A stretch of DNA of 64,000 nucleotides. It comes from Saccharopolyspora elongata (GTDB taxonomy: Bacteria > Actinomycetota > Actinomycetes > Mycobacteriales > Pseudonocardiaceae). Positions 25,958 to 34,384 of the stretch are shown in pieces (positions within the stretch are counted from its first letter, which is position 1; each line of letters opens with the position of its first letter). A model generated the notes under the pieces. That model made no database searches, was not told the DNA's origin, and worked only from the letters and a program-made list of their open reading frames with translations. The position numbers were made by a program, and so were the translations under genes. Where the stretch lies: contig NZ_SMKW01000001.1 in NCBI RefSeq assembly GCF_004348985.1, positions 1 through 64,000 on the forward strand, in the 5' to 3' direction.

Positions 25958-27573
25958 GCTTCGACCCGCGCGACCCCTACTTCCCCATCCCCGGCGCCGC
26001 CGGCGTGGAGTGGGCGGTGCAGGTGTTCACCACGACCAACGGCTACAGCATCGACGTCGAGCGGGCGCACGTCCGGGAAGGCGACCGCGTCCACGTGCAC
26101 GCCGACCGGTACGCGCGGCTCGGCCAGCAGGTCCCGGTCGAGGCCGGCGAGGCCGACATCGAGGTGACCCGCGCGGCCGGCGTGCTGGAGTGGGCCATCA
26201 CGGTCCGCCACGACGAACCGATCAAGGCGGTGAAGCTGCTGCTGCGCGGCCTGCCGCCGGAGCAGCTGCGGGCCGGCTGGTGGACGCCGAACACCGGGCG
26301 CGGCTGGGCGCACGGCGTCAACGGCCAGCGGTTCCAACTGGAATACCCGGGCTCGGACTGGGCGACGCCGTGGGTGGCGGCCGGGGACGAGGCGAACGGG
26401 CTGGTGCTCAGCGTCCGCGATCCGCTGGTGCGGCGGAAGATCCTGCACGTCCACCAGCCCCCGTACGCGCCGGGGCCGATCGCCGAGCTGGTGCACGTGC
26501 CGTCGGCGACGGCGCGCTCGACGACCTGCCGGGTGCCGTCGGTCCGGCTGCGGCTGGGCACCACCGGGCACAGCGCCGACGCCGACCTGGACGAGCACCT
26601 GTCCTTCGTGGAGGGTTCGCAGAACCTGGTGCCGTGGTCCTCCCGCCCGGACGTGCCGGACTGGCTGCGGCGGACCGCGCTGGTGGTGACGCTGCACGGC
26701 CAGCACTGGACGGGCTACGTGTTCAACACGTTCGCTCAGATGGCCGAGTCGCTGCGATTCGTCGCGCGGCACATCGATCCGAGCCGCGTACTGGCCTACC
26801 TGCCCGGCTGGGAAGGCCGCTACTACCACGCCTACCCGCGGTACCGGCCCGGCGAAGACCTGGGCGGCGCAGGGGGTTTCACCGAGCTCGCGCACACCGC
26901 GCGGCAGCTCGGCGTGCGGCTGATGCCGATGTACGGCGGGCACGGCGCGAACGTGGTCGAGTACCCGGCGTGGGAGCGGGCGGCGCTGCGCAACGACACC
27001 AACCGCTACGTGGAACTGCTGAACCGGCCGGACTGGGACGGCGACCGGGTCGGCGAGGGCGATCAGGTCTTCCTCAACCCCGGCGAACCGGAGTTCCGCG
27101 CGCATCTGGTGGAGTCGATCTCGGCGATGGTGCGGGACTTCGGCGTCGACGCGGCATTCCTGGACACCCTGGGCTACTGGTTCAACGACCCGCGCTACGA
27201 GGTGATCGACGGCTACCGCCGGCTCGCCGACGAGCTGCACCACCGACACCCCGGGCTGGTGCTCGCCACCGAGGGCTGGTGGGACGCGCTGACGGCGATC
27301 TTCCCGCTCAGCCAGCAGTGGTACGGCGCGGACCGGGACCTGCGCAAACCCCGCGTGCTCACCCGGTACGCCCGCACCACCGGCCACCTCGCCGAAGGAA
27401 CGCCGGGGCGGGGCAGCACGGGCGTGCACGAGAAGGGCTTCCTGCACCGGCCGCCGGACGTGGCCCGCGAGGCCCACATCCCGGTCGTCGGCATCGCCGA
27501 CGACACCCTCCCGGCCCACGCCGAGGAGATCGCGGCGATCTGCCGCTGGGCCCAGGAGCACGCCCCGGAGTAA
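25933..27573 (+). CDS. TIM-barrel protein resembling glycoside hydrolases (DUF6259-like)
   Basis: The 546-residue protein has an N-terminal beta-sandwich region (residues about 1-220) and a C-terminal barrel. Barrel motifs include LAYLPGWEGRYYHAYPRY near 285, GVRLMPMYGGHGANVVEY near 335, the acidic DFGVDAAFLDTLGYWFND near 400 and HPGLVLATEGWWDALTAI near 440. Asp in AFLDTLG and Glu in ATEGWWD fall where clan GH-D/GH36-like enzymes keep catalytic acids. Hence the guess of carbohydrate hydrolysis, which remains unproven. There is no signal peptide. It overlaps the 84-aa gene by 25 bases. Confidence 0.72.
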   Translation: MALIDTDLSFDPRDPYFPIPGAAGVEWAVQVFTTTNGYSIDVERAHVREGDRVHVHADRYARLGQQVPVEAGEADIEVTRAAGVLEWAITVRHDEPIKAVKLLLRGLPPEQLRAGWWTPNTGRGWAHGVNGQRFQLEYPGSDWATPWVAAGDEANGLVLSVRDPLVRRKILHVHQPPYAPGPIAELVHVPSATARSTTCRVPSVRLRLGTTGHSADADLDEHLSFVEGSQNLVPWSSRPDVPDWLRRTALVVTLHGQHWTGYVFNTFAQMAESLRFVARHIDPSRVLAYLPGWEGRYYHAYPRYRPGEDLGGAGGFTELAHTARQLGVRLMPMYGGHGANVVEYPAWERAALRNDTNRYVELLNRPDWDGDRVGEGDQVFLNPGEPEFRAHLVESISAMVRDFGVDAAFLDTLGYWFNDPRYEVIDGYRRLADELHHRHPGLVLATEGWWDALTAIFPLSQQWYGADRDLRKPRVLTRYARTTGHLAEGTPGRGSTGVHEKGFLHRPPDVAREAHIPVVGIADDTLPAHAEEIAAICRWAQEHAPE

Positions 27574-27694
27574 TGCGCAGACGATCAACATTTGCGCAGG
27601 TCGCTGGCTAATCATCATTCCCGCCGTCAGGTTCGAGCCCAACGACGGAACTCGGGTGTGCCGCACCCGAGTCGGCTTCGGGCGAGGTTGTCGA

Positions 27695-28012
27695 ATGAGA
27701 ATGGTCAAGGCAGAAACAAGCGACTTGAAGGCTGCGGGCTCGACGGTGGTGTCGGCGGCGGAGTCGCTGCGCGGGACCACGGACGGGCTGGTGCTGGACT
27801 CCGCCGCGCGCGACATGACCGGCTCGATCACCGCGGCGCTGCTGCCGAGCTTCGCGGCCGAGTGGCGGCAGAACGTGCAGCAGCTGGCCGCTGCCGTGCG
27901 CACGACCGGCGAGCACCTGCAAGCTGCGGCCACGGTGTACTCGGCGCTGGATCGCAGTGCGGCCGAAATGCTCGCCGACCTCGAACTCGCCGTCCTGGGC
28001 GGTGGTGAGTGA
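27695..28012 (+). CDS. WXG100-like/type VII secretion-associated small protein
   Basis: The 105-residue all-helical protein (VKAETSDLKAAGSTVVSAAE at the start, then SFAAEWRQNVQQLAAAVRTT) has the two-helix layout and length of ESX/WXG100-like proteins, though the middle motif is AEW rather than WxG. Such proteins are exported by or bound to type VII systems. Its TGA overlaps the ATG of the next reading frame (TGATG). The ATG at 27695 follows GCGAGG. Confidence 0.7.
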   Translation: MRMVKAETSDLKAAGSTVVSAAESLRGTTDGLVLDSAARDMTGSITAALLPSFAAEWRQNVQQLAAAVRTTGEHLQAAATVYSALDRSAAEMLADLELAVLGGGE

Positions 28013-28510
28013 TGGACGTCAAAACCCTCGACGGCTGCGATGTCGGCAAATTCGACCAGTGCGCGGCGGAAGACCAAGTCGATCGACGTGGACCACCTGC
28101 TCACCAACGATCCGGGACTCAGCGATGCAGTCGAGAAGAAGATCGCCGAGCACAAGTCGGCTTGGAAGAAGGAAGCCGTTGAAAGCTTCCACAAAACCGG
28201 AGGTCAGCCGATCGTGCTGGAGAAGAACCTCGGCAAGTGGGACGGTCGCACGGCAGATGCGATAACCGACTGGTACGCGATCGGCTCGTACCAGTACACG
28301 ATGACCGGACTCGTGAAGGCCACACCGGACGCCGACGGAAACCCGAAGGTGAGCTTGGACTACCAGGTCCATGCCACGGATCGGTACAACTGGGACAACC
28401 TGAAGTTCGACCCCATGCCCGACTTCATCCAGGGCATGGGCCACCGCGTGGGCACCTCGCAGGAATACATGCGCGGCACCAGCAAGCTCCGCTCCATCCC
28501 GCTCGACTGA
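28012..28510 (+). pseudogene. Possible type VII cargo or partner protein with a 5' frameshift
   Basis: The ATG at 28012 overlaps the previous stop, as expected for coupling, and reads MDVKTLDGCDVGKFDQ. The rest of the protein is open in a different frame (from about 28040), reading KSIDVDHLLTNDPGLSDAVE and later IGSYQYTMTGLVK and HATDRYNWDNLKFD. One base seems gained or lost between about 28050 and 28080. Alternatively, translation starts at the ATG at 28040, which lacks a ribosome binding site. The C-terminal YNWDNLKF region resembles the tails of many actinomycete secreted proteins in this context. The function is not known. Confidence 0.55.
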
Positions 28511-28581
28511 CCACGCCGCTGCTAGCCCGGCGGGCGCAGACCTGCGCGAAACCCGGCCACCACTTCAGGGAAGGAATTCGC

Positions 28582-28899
28582 ATGCCGACTCACGACGGCC
28601 TCAAGGTGTTTCCCAACGCACTGCGCTTGGACGCGCAAACCTGGGAGGCAGCATCGAAGAAGATCCGCACCGCCGCGAAAACCGCCGACGGCCTCGACCT
28701 GACGATCGAGCATTTCGGCTTCCTCGCCGACGAACTCGGCGCTACTGCGGTGTACCAGGAACTGCAGGAGAAACTGGTGCTGCTGCTCGACGGGGCCGCC
28801 GCCAACTCCGCGGACGTGTCCGAGGCGCTCGAGAAATGCGCGAGCACCTACGAACGCCAGGACGAAGACTCCGCGACGAAGCTCAGCCAGACCAACTGA
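28582..28899 (+). CDS. ESX-1/WXG-like small helical protein
   Basis: The 105-residue protein (LDAQTWEAASKKIRTAAKTA near the start, then EKLVLLLDGAAANSADVSEA, ending ASTYERQDEDSATKLSQ) resembles DUF2580/type VII target proteins: two long helices and an acidic tail after Tyr-Glu. The ATG at 28582 follows GGAAGGA. It lies between the frameshifted gene and the larger helical protein, 21 bp before the latter, and is probably cotranscribed. Confidence 0.75.
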   Translation: MPTHDGLKVFPNALRLDAQTWEAASKKIRTAAKTADGLDLTIEHFGFLADELGATAVYQELQEKLVLLLDGAAANSADVSEALEKCASTYERQDEDSATKLSQTN

Positions 28900-28920
28900 C
28901 GGAAGGGAAAGGCCCGCCTC

Positions 28921-29676
28921 ATGTCCGCAACCGCGACGGCCGACCAGTTCTCGGCCGTCCTCGACAAAGCCCAACACCTGCTCGGCCGCCTCGAACGGAT
29001 GTCCGGCGAGGTGGTCTCCGCCGTCGAGTCGAAGGCCAAGGCCTTGCCCGGCGTGATCGCCGACAAGGTGATCTGGACGCTGGAGCAGTCCATCAAGCCG
29101 TACAACGACGGACTCCAGCTGATCAGGAACTACCTGAGCCACCCGGGCGACGCCGATGCCCTGCGCAAGGCATCCGAGGCGTGGAACTCCGAGGTCGGGG
29201 GCGTCGCGAGCGATCTCGCCGCGACGATATCCACCCAGTTCCTCAAAGCCGACGACGCGTGGGAGGGCAAGGCCGCCTACACGTACAAGCAGACCATTCC
29301 GGGGCAACAAGAAGCGCTGAAGTCGATCAAGACGATCACCGACGCGCTCATGGATGCGCTCACCGAGCTGGCATCGGCGGTGACGTCGTTCATGTCCGCC
29401 ATCGCGATCGCAACCGGAACGCTGGCCGCCGCAACGGGAACGCTCATCATGGCCGGTCTGGCATCGTTGCCCGGCCTGGTGGTCTGGTTCCTGTCCTGCG
29501 CGACAGCGGTGTTCGCGTCCCTGTCCTCGGCCGGCGAACAGCTCTCGAGCTTCGCGAAGACCGTGCGGACTCAGATGGCGGCGCTGAAGAAGCAGCTCGA
29601 GAACAACGCGACGTTCCCGAACGGCGAGTGGCCGAGGCAGACGACAGACCTGTCCGACGGCATCACGCCGCTGTGA
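28921..29676 (+). CDS. Large WXG100-type helical protein with membrane segment
   Basis: The 251-residue protein has a WxG-type turn (DDAWEGKAAYTYKQTIPGQQ, near residues 116-135) between helices, and then a hydrophobic stretch near 155-200 (AIATGTLAAATGTLIMAGL, LPGLVVWFLSCATAVFA). It ends with a basic helix. The architecture suggests a membrane-active type VII secretion substrate or chaperone-like partner. ATG at 28921 follows GGAAGGG. No ESX core ATPase (EccC) gene is in the window, so export would depend on a system elsewhere. Confidence 0.72.
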   Translation: MSATATADQFSAVLDKAQHLLGRLERMSGEVVSAVESKAKALPGVIADKVIWTLEQSIKPYNDGLQLIRNYLSHPGDADALRKASEAWNSEVGGVASDLAATISTQFLKADDAWEGKAAYTYKQTIPGQQEALKSIKTITDALMDALTELASAVTSFMSAIAIATGTLAAATGTLIMAGLASLPGLVVWFLSCATAVFASLSSAGEQLSSFAKTVRTQMAALKKQLENNATFPNGEWPRQTTDLSDGITPL

Positions 29677-29720
29677 CCAGGAGGCTGCCGCGGATCCTGC
29701 GGCAGCCTCCAACCGCGCCG

Positions 29721-30374
29721 TCAGGACCGGCCGCCGCCCAGCGGAAGTCCCAGCGAATCCCAGACCCGGTGCAGATCTGGCGCCAGCATCGGCATATCGG
29801 CCCGGGCCACTGCCGATTCCGCTCGCGCGAACACAGCCCTGAGCTCGGCGGCGAGCTCCGCCGAGTTCGCCCGGGCCAACCAGTCCTGATCGACGTCGAC
29901 CCGCACGACATCCCCGCCGATCAAGTGCAGTCCGACGGGACCGCCGGAACTGGCCGGAACGTGATTCGCCGACAGGTGCCGCTCCAGGTCGTCCAGGTGC
30001 CGCTCGACTTCCTCCAGCAGACGCAGCGCCCCGTCCAGGTCGCCGGGGGCGGTCGGCGGGACGGGAGCCGGAGCTCCTGTCGACTGCTCGCCGACGAGCC
30101 CTTCGGTGCGGCGGTCGTCGACCAGCGCCGTGCTCCGGGCGCGCAGCACGGCATCCCCGAAGCTGCGCGGATCGAGGTTCCGCCGCCAGTCCTGGGCCAC
30201 CTCCACCCACCGGACCGCGCCCGCCTCGTCCACGGAGACCGACACGCTCGCCGTCTCGTCCCGACCGGTGCGAAGTCCGTCTTCGCCCCGCGGCTCATCC
30301 CGCCTTCGCGCCTCGCCCGCGCACATCCACGACTCTTCGGGGTACTCCGATTCGTCGGTCATCCAATCCGGCAT
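29721..30374 (-). CDS. Protein with two YbaB-like halves
   Basis: In this 217-residue protein, residues about 40-85 (ASVSVSVDEAGAVRWVEVAQ, then NLDPRSFGDAVLRARS) and 145-200 (VDVDQDWLARANSAELAAEL, then RAVFARAESAVARA) each follow the YbaB/EbfC pattern of beta strands followed by a helix with Ala-rich ends. They are separated by a helical linker (GALRLLEEVERHLDDLERHL). YbaB-like proteins are often encoded next to type VII small genes in actinomycetes. Its role here is not known. The ATG at 30374 is preceded by GAGG. It is convergent with the WXG-type gene. Confidence 0.65.
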   Translation of the reverse strand: MPDWMTDESEYPEESWMCAGEARRRDEPRGEDGLRTGRDETASVSVSVDEAGAVRWVEVAQDWRRNLDPRSFGDAVLRARSTALVDDRRTEGLVGEQSTGAPAPVPPTAPGDLDGALRLLEEVERHLDDLERHLSANHVPASSGGPVGLHLIGGDVVRVDVDQDWLARANSAELAAELRAVFARAESAVARADMPMLAPDLHRVWDSLGLPLGGGRS

Positions 30375-30518
30375 CTGCGATCGCCTCTTCTCACCCGGGA
30401 ACAGACCCTCCCCGGTTGCCCCGGGGAGATCGCGGTTCACGGTGCCGCGCGCGGAATCGACGCACCAGGAAACTTCGGATCGGGTGATCGGCTGGTGATG
30501 GTTCTGCCACCGTTCGGC

Positions 30519-31541
30519 CTACGGCCAGGTGACCCCTGCGCTGTTGAGTCCCGTGGCGCTGGGGTCCTTGAACATGGCCGGAACCGGCGAGGTGCCCTCC
30601 TCGGCGACGGTCGCTGCGACGTAGCTGCGTCCGGGCTCCGGGCGGATCAGGACCGGGCCGCACGTGACCGTCTGGCCGGGCGCGGTGAAGGCGGTCTGGC
30701 AGTGGTGCAGGGTGCCGGGCACCCGCTGCTTCGCGGTGGCGTCGCGCAGCCACAGGTGGACCGCGACTTCCGGCGCGGCCTCGACCGCGGTGACGCGGAC
30801 CGAGATCCGCACACCGTCCGGAACGGCCGTGATGCACGGATCCAGCTTCACCGGGCCGCGTTGGAACTCTCCCCTGCACTGCTGTGCGATCAGGTCCGCC
30901 TGGACCTGGGTGGCGGGGCTCGCGACGATCGGCGTCGCGGCCGAGATCTCCTCGCCCGGGCGCAGCAAGAATCCGACGACCCCCGCGACGACCAGGAGCA
31001 CGGCCATCACTGCCGCTGCGACGAGCGCCGAGCGCGCACGTCGGCTGCGGATCGGCTCCAGGTCCCCGGCCTCCGCACCAGCCACCTCGTCCGGCGCTGC
31101 TTCGAGGCGAGACGCACCTGGCTGGGACGATTGCTCCGGCCGAGGCTCTGGCCGTGGGGCTTCCTCCGTCGCCTCGGGCTCGCGGTCATACGGCTGCGCG
31201 AGTTCGTTGCGGCGTCGGCACCAGTACGCGACGAGCTCGTCGACTTCCTGGCCGAGCACCTCGGGATCGGGGAGCTGGTGGCGGTTCGCCGCCGCGTAGC
31301 GCATGCACGCGCGAACGAAGGCCGCGGTCACCTCGGCGGTCGGCAGCACCGAGCCCGACACGGCGTTGCGGAGCGTGCTGGTGGAGAACGGTTCGCCGAG
31401 CTGCCTGGTCTGCCGCGCCAATTCCTGAAAGCTCGGCCCGCCCGCCTGCCTACGCAGGATCCGCAGCTCGTGCGCGAACTTCTGGAGCGGCCCCTCATCC
31501 GGATCGATGGCGGCCTCGCGGCGTCCGGGCCTACCCGTCAT
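30519..31541 (-). CDS. Membrane-anchored regulator with HTH-like N-terminal domain
   Basis: The 340-residue protein has a cytoplasmic N-terminal domain (residues about 18-115) that matches the N-terminus of the divergent STAND ATPase gene: FAHELRILRRQAGGPSFQEL and TSTLRNAVSGSVLPTAEVTA. This is an XRE-like helix-turn-helix. One membrane segment lies near 171-193 (LVAAAVMAVLLVVAGVVGFL). An extracellular domain of about 145 residues has four Cys, probably two disulphides (CRGEF, DPCITAV, HHCQTAF, TCGPVL). ATG at 31541 is used; an in-frame start 51 bases upstream is possible. Confidence 0.78.
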   Translation of the reverse strand: MTGRPGRREAAIDPDEGPLQKFAHELRILRRQAGGPSFQELARQTRQLGEPFSTSTLRNAVSGSVLPTAEVTAAFVRACMRYAAANRHQLPDPEVLGQEVDELVAYWCRRRNELAQPYDREPEATEEAPRPEPRPEQSSQPGASRLEAAPDEVAGAEAGDLEPIRSRRARSALVAAAVMAVLLVVAGVVGFLLRPGEEISAATPIVASPATQVQADLIAQQCRGEFQRGPVKLDPCITAVPDGVRISVRVTAVEAAPEVAVHLWLRDATAKQRVPGTLHHCQTAFTAPGQTVTCGPVLIRPEPGRSYVAATVAEEGTSPVPAMFKDPSATGLNSAGVTWP

Positions 31542-31668
31542 CTGCGGCTCCGATTCTCCCAGCGGAAATGAACGGACAATTAGCAACCCCACGACCTCGT
31601 TGGATGTTAATCATCAGCCGGGACAGCTTGATCGCAGTCACCGGAAACTCCACCGAGGAGGCAGGAAG

Positions 31669-33198
31669 ATGCGATCAGGCCGGCACTCCGATTCCGTCCG
31701 CGTCCGGACCGAACCCGGCAGCGCGTTGGGGCGGTTCGCCCTCGGGCTCCAAACGCTGCGGCAGCAGGCGGGGAATCCCAGCTACGAGACGTTGTCGTAC
31801 GAAACGTCCCGGCTCGGGCACAGCTACTCCGACACGTCGCTGCGCAATGCGGCGGCGGGAAAGCAGCTGCCCACCTGGGAAGTCACCGAGATGTTCGTCC
31901 GCGCGTGCGTCTCCTACGCGCACACCAATCCGGAGCGCGTTTCGGATGCCGCGCGCTCCTGGACCGCCAAGGAGCTCGCCGCGCAGTGGGCGCAGCGCTG
32001 GCGGCTGTTGCGGCACCCGCCGGAGACCACCGAGGCGGCCGCCGAACCGGTGACCGCGGCGAACGGCCTGCCGGCCGAACTCACCACGTTCTTCGGGCGG
32101 GAACGGGAACTCGCCGAAGCGCAACGGCTGCTCGCCCGGGCCAGGCTGGTCACGCTGGTGGGCATCGGCGGGATCGGGAAGACCCGGCTTTCGCTGCGGA
32201 TCGCCGCCCGAGCCGCCCGGCACGGTGCGCGGATGGTCGAACTCGCGGACGTGGACCAGTCCGGGATGCCGATCGGTGCCGTCGCGTCCGCGCTCGGTGC
32301 CGAGGGATCGGACCTGCCCGCGGTGCTGGACTTCCTCGCCGGCGAGCAGCTGGTGCTGGTCCTGGACAACTGCGAGCACGTCCTGGACGGATGCGCCGCG
32401 CTGACGCGCGTGCTGCTGGAGGCCGCACCGCAGCTGCGGATCGTGGCCACCAGCCGCCAGCCGCTCGGCGTCACCGGCGAGCACACCCTGCCGGTCGGAC
32501 CGCTGCCCGTCGATTCCGGGGAGCCGGCCCGCTGCGATGCGGTCCGGCTGTTCGCCGACCGGGCGGCCGCGGTGGCACCCGGATTCGCGCTGACCGCCGG
32601 GAACCGCGAGATCATCGCGCAGGTGTGCCGCCGACTCGACGGCATACCGCTGGCCATCGAGCTGGCCGCGCGCTGGATGCGGGTTCTCAGCGCCGAGGAC
32701 CTGCTAGAACGGCTGGGTGAGGAGTTCCGCCTGCTCCGCGACGGCGATCGCAGCGCCAGCGGGCGACACCGCACGCTGCGCGCGCTGTTCGACTGGAGTT
32801 GGGACCTGTGCTCGGCGGCGGAGCAGGCGATGTGGTCGCGGTTGAGCGCTGCGGAGGGCGACGGCCCGCTGGAGCTCGCCGCGGACGGGCTGGGCGGCGC
32901 GGAAGCCTTCGACGCCGTGGTCGGCCTGGTGGACAAGTCCATCCTGACCAAGGCCGGAAATCAGTACTCGATGCCGGGCACCCTGCGCCGGTACGGGCGG
33001 CAGCGGCTGGCCGAGGCCCGCCCGGCGCGGGGACCAGGCGGTCAGCCCGCCGGGAAGATCCAGTGCTCGGCCGACGCGCTGGTGGCCCACACGAATCCGC
33101 CCGCGCTGGCCACCGGGAGCGCGGTCAGGTTCTCCCCCAGCGGGCGGCGTTCCGAAGTGGACACCGCGATCGGCAGCTCCTCGTCGATCAGCCCGTAG
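31669..33198 (+). CDS. STAND-type (AfsR-like) ATPase regulator, 3' truncated
   Basis: The 509-residue protein has the same HTH-like domain as its divergent neighbour at residues about 19-112 and a STAND NTPase domain with Walker A GIGGIGKT (165-172) and Walker B LVLVLDN (228-234). The winged-helix part follows (LRALFDWSWDLCSAAEQAMW, then GTLRRYGRQRLAEA). Relatives continue with several hundred residues of TPR repeats, absent here: from about residue 455 the frame runs into the antisense of the lipoprotein gene and stops at 33198, overlapping it by 157 bp. It may be truncated by rearrangement. ATG at 31669 follows GAGGAGGCAGG. Confidence 0.8.
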   Translation: MRSGRHSDSVRVRTEPGSALGRFALGLQTLRQQAGNPSYETLSYETSRLGHSYSDTSLRNAAAGKQLPTWEVTEMFVRACVSYAHTNPERVSDAARSWTAKELAAQWAQRWRLLRHPPETTEAAAEPVTAANGLPAELTTFFGRERELAEAQRLLARARLVTLVGIGGIGKTRLSLRIAARAARHGARMVELADVDQSGMPIGAVASALGAEGSDLPAVLDFLAGEQLVLVLDNCEHVLDGCAALTRVLLEAAPQLRIVATSRQPLGVTGEHTLPVGPLPVDSGEPARCDAVRLFADRAAAVAPGFALTAGNREIIAQVCRRLDGIPLAIELAARWMRVLSAEDLLERLGEEFRLLRDGDRSASGRHRTLRALFDWSWDLCSAAEQAMWSRLSAAEGDGPLELAADGLGGAEAFDAVVGLVDKSILTKAGNQYSMPGTLRRYGRQRLAEARPARGPGGQPAGKIQCSADALVAHTNPPALATGSAVRFSPSGRRSEVDTAIGSSSSISP

Positions 33199-34292
33199 AC
33201 CGCTCCGCCGGTGAGCGCCGTCAGGCGGAACGCCCGGTCGCCCTCGGCGCTCTCCCACAACAACCGGCCGGACCGGATGTCGAGCAGCGTGACGCCCTGG
33301 TCGGAGTGCACCGCGCCGAGGCCGCTGAGCCGGTCGTACGCCAGCTCCTGGTGGAAACCGGACCATCGGTGGCCGCGTTCGACCGGGAGCGTCCAGGCGA
33401 TGGCCCCGCTGGCCGGGTCGTGCGCGACGATCGCGAAGGAACCGATTCCCAGCTGCCAGTGGATCAGCATCTTGCCTTCGGCGAACCCGATCACGTCGGG
33501 CGCCTCGGCCGGGCCGTCCTCGCCAGGCGGCGCGATGTCCTCGGTCCGCCACAACTGACCAGCGCCGCCCGCCGAAAGCCGGTAGGCGGTGAGCTCGCCG
33601 ACCTCGCCGTACTGCGCGACGAGCAGGTCGCCGTGCACCCCGACGACGTGTTGCCGGCCCACCCAGGTCGGCTCCTCGGCCGTCCACACCTCGCGGTCCT
33701 GCAGGTCGTGGACGCTGTCCACCTCGACACCGTCCGCCTGCTCGGACCTGAGCACCCAACCGTTGCGGAAGAACCCGCCGTCGCCGTCCTCGGCAGCCTC
33801 CCGCCAGATCACGTTCGCGGCGGAGTCGTAGACCTCGATCACGGACAGCTGCTGCGCGGCCTGCATCGCTGTTTCCTCGGTGGACGTGGCGTAGGTCAGC
33901 ACCACGACCTGCCTGCCGTCCACCTCGGCCGGTTCGAGATCTCCCTGCGAGACAGTGGAGGGGACGGGAATCCGAGCGCGTTCGCGCCCCGTTGCGGCAT
34001 CGAGGAACAGCAGCGTCTCGCCGCGGTTCTCGCCCTCGTCGCGGAGGTACGCGAAGACATCGTCGAAGCCCACGACCTTGTTGTACGTGCTGGTGCCGAA
34101 GTCCCCTCCTTCCGCTCGGCCGGACGGCGGTTCGTGCCACGCCGGTTGCGCGGCCAATCCGGGCGGGGCCGCACCGCGGAAGGCCGGCGCGGCCGATTCC
34201 GGCGCAGCGGGCTCGGACGCACCACCACTGCAACCGGCCGTGCTCATCAGGGCGGCGAGGGCCACCGCGAACATGCGAACCCGTCTGGTCAT
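33042..34292 (-). CDS. Lipoprotein with PQQ-like beta-propeller
   Basis: The 416-residue protein starts with a lipoprotein signal (RMFAVALAALMSTAGC, lipid-modified Cys21), a Ser/Pro-rich linker, and then repeated blade-like units: FLDAATGRERARIPVP, AHDPASGAIAWTLPVERGHR, LLDIRSGRLLWESAEGDRAF. The units fit a PQQ/quinoprotein-like propeller on the outer face of the membrane. The function is unknown. It is convergent with, and overlapped by, the STAND gene. The ATG at 34292 has an in-frame GTG 12 bases earlier. Confidence 0.8.
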   Translation of the reverse strand: MTRRVRMFAVALAALMSTAGCSGGASEPAAPESAAPAFRGAAPPGLAAQPAWHEPPSGRAEGGDFGTSTYNKVVGFDDVFAYLRDEGENRGETLLFLDAATGRERARIPVPSTVSQGDLEPAEVDGRQVVVLTYATSTEETAMQAAQQLSVIEVYDSAANVIWREAAEDGDGGFFRNGWVLRSEQADGVEVDSVHDLQDREVWTAEEPTWVGRQHVVGVHGDLLVAQYGEVGELTAYRLSAGGAGQLWRTEDIAPPGEDGPAEAPDVIGFAEGKMLIHWQLGIGSFAIVAHDPASGAIAWTLPVERGHRWSGFHQELAYDRLSGLGAVHSDQGVTLLDIRSGRLLWESAEGDRAFRLTALTGGAVYGLIDEELPIAVSTSERRPLGENLTALPVASAGGFVWATSASAEHWIFPAG

Positions 34293-34384
34293 TCCGGTCT
34301 TCACCTTCTGCGCGTTCAAGGACGGACGACGATCACGTTCTTCGCAATCCGACCGCGCCACCAGCGAAGTCCGGTACTTCTGAG

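Noticed and set aside
30519-31592. Longer start for the membrane regulator at 31592
   Set aside because: The extra 17 residues (starting MGLLIVRSF) have no ribosome binding site and would extend into the divergent promoter region; 31541 is preferred.
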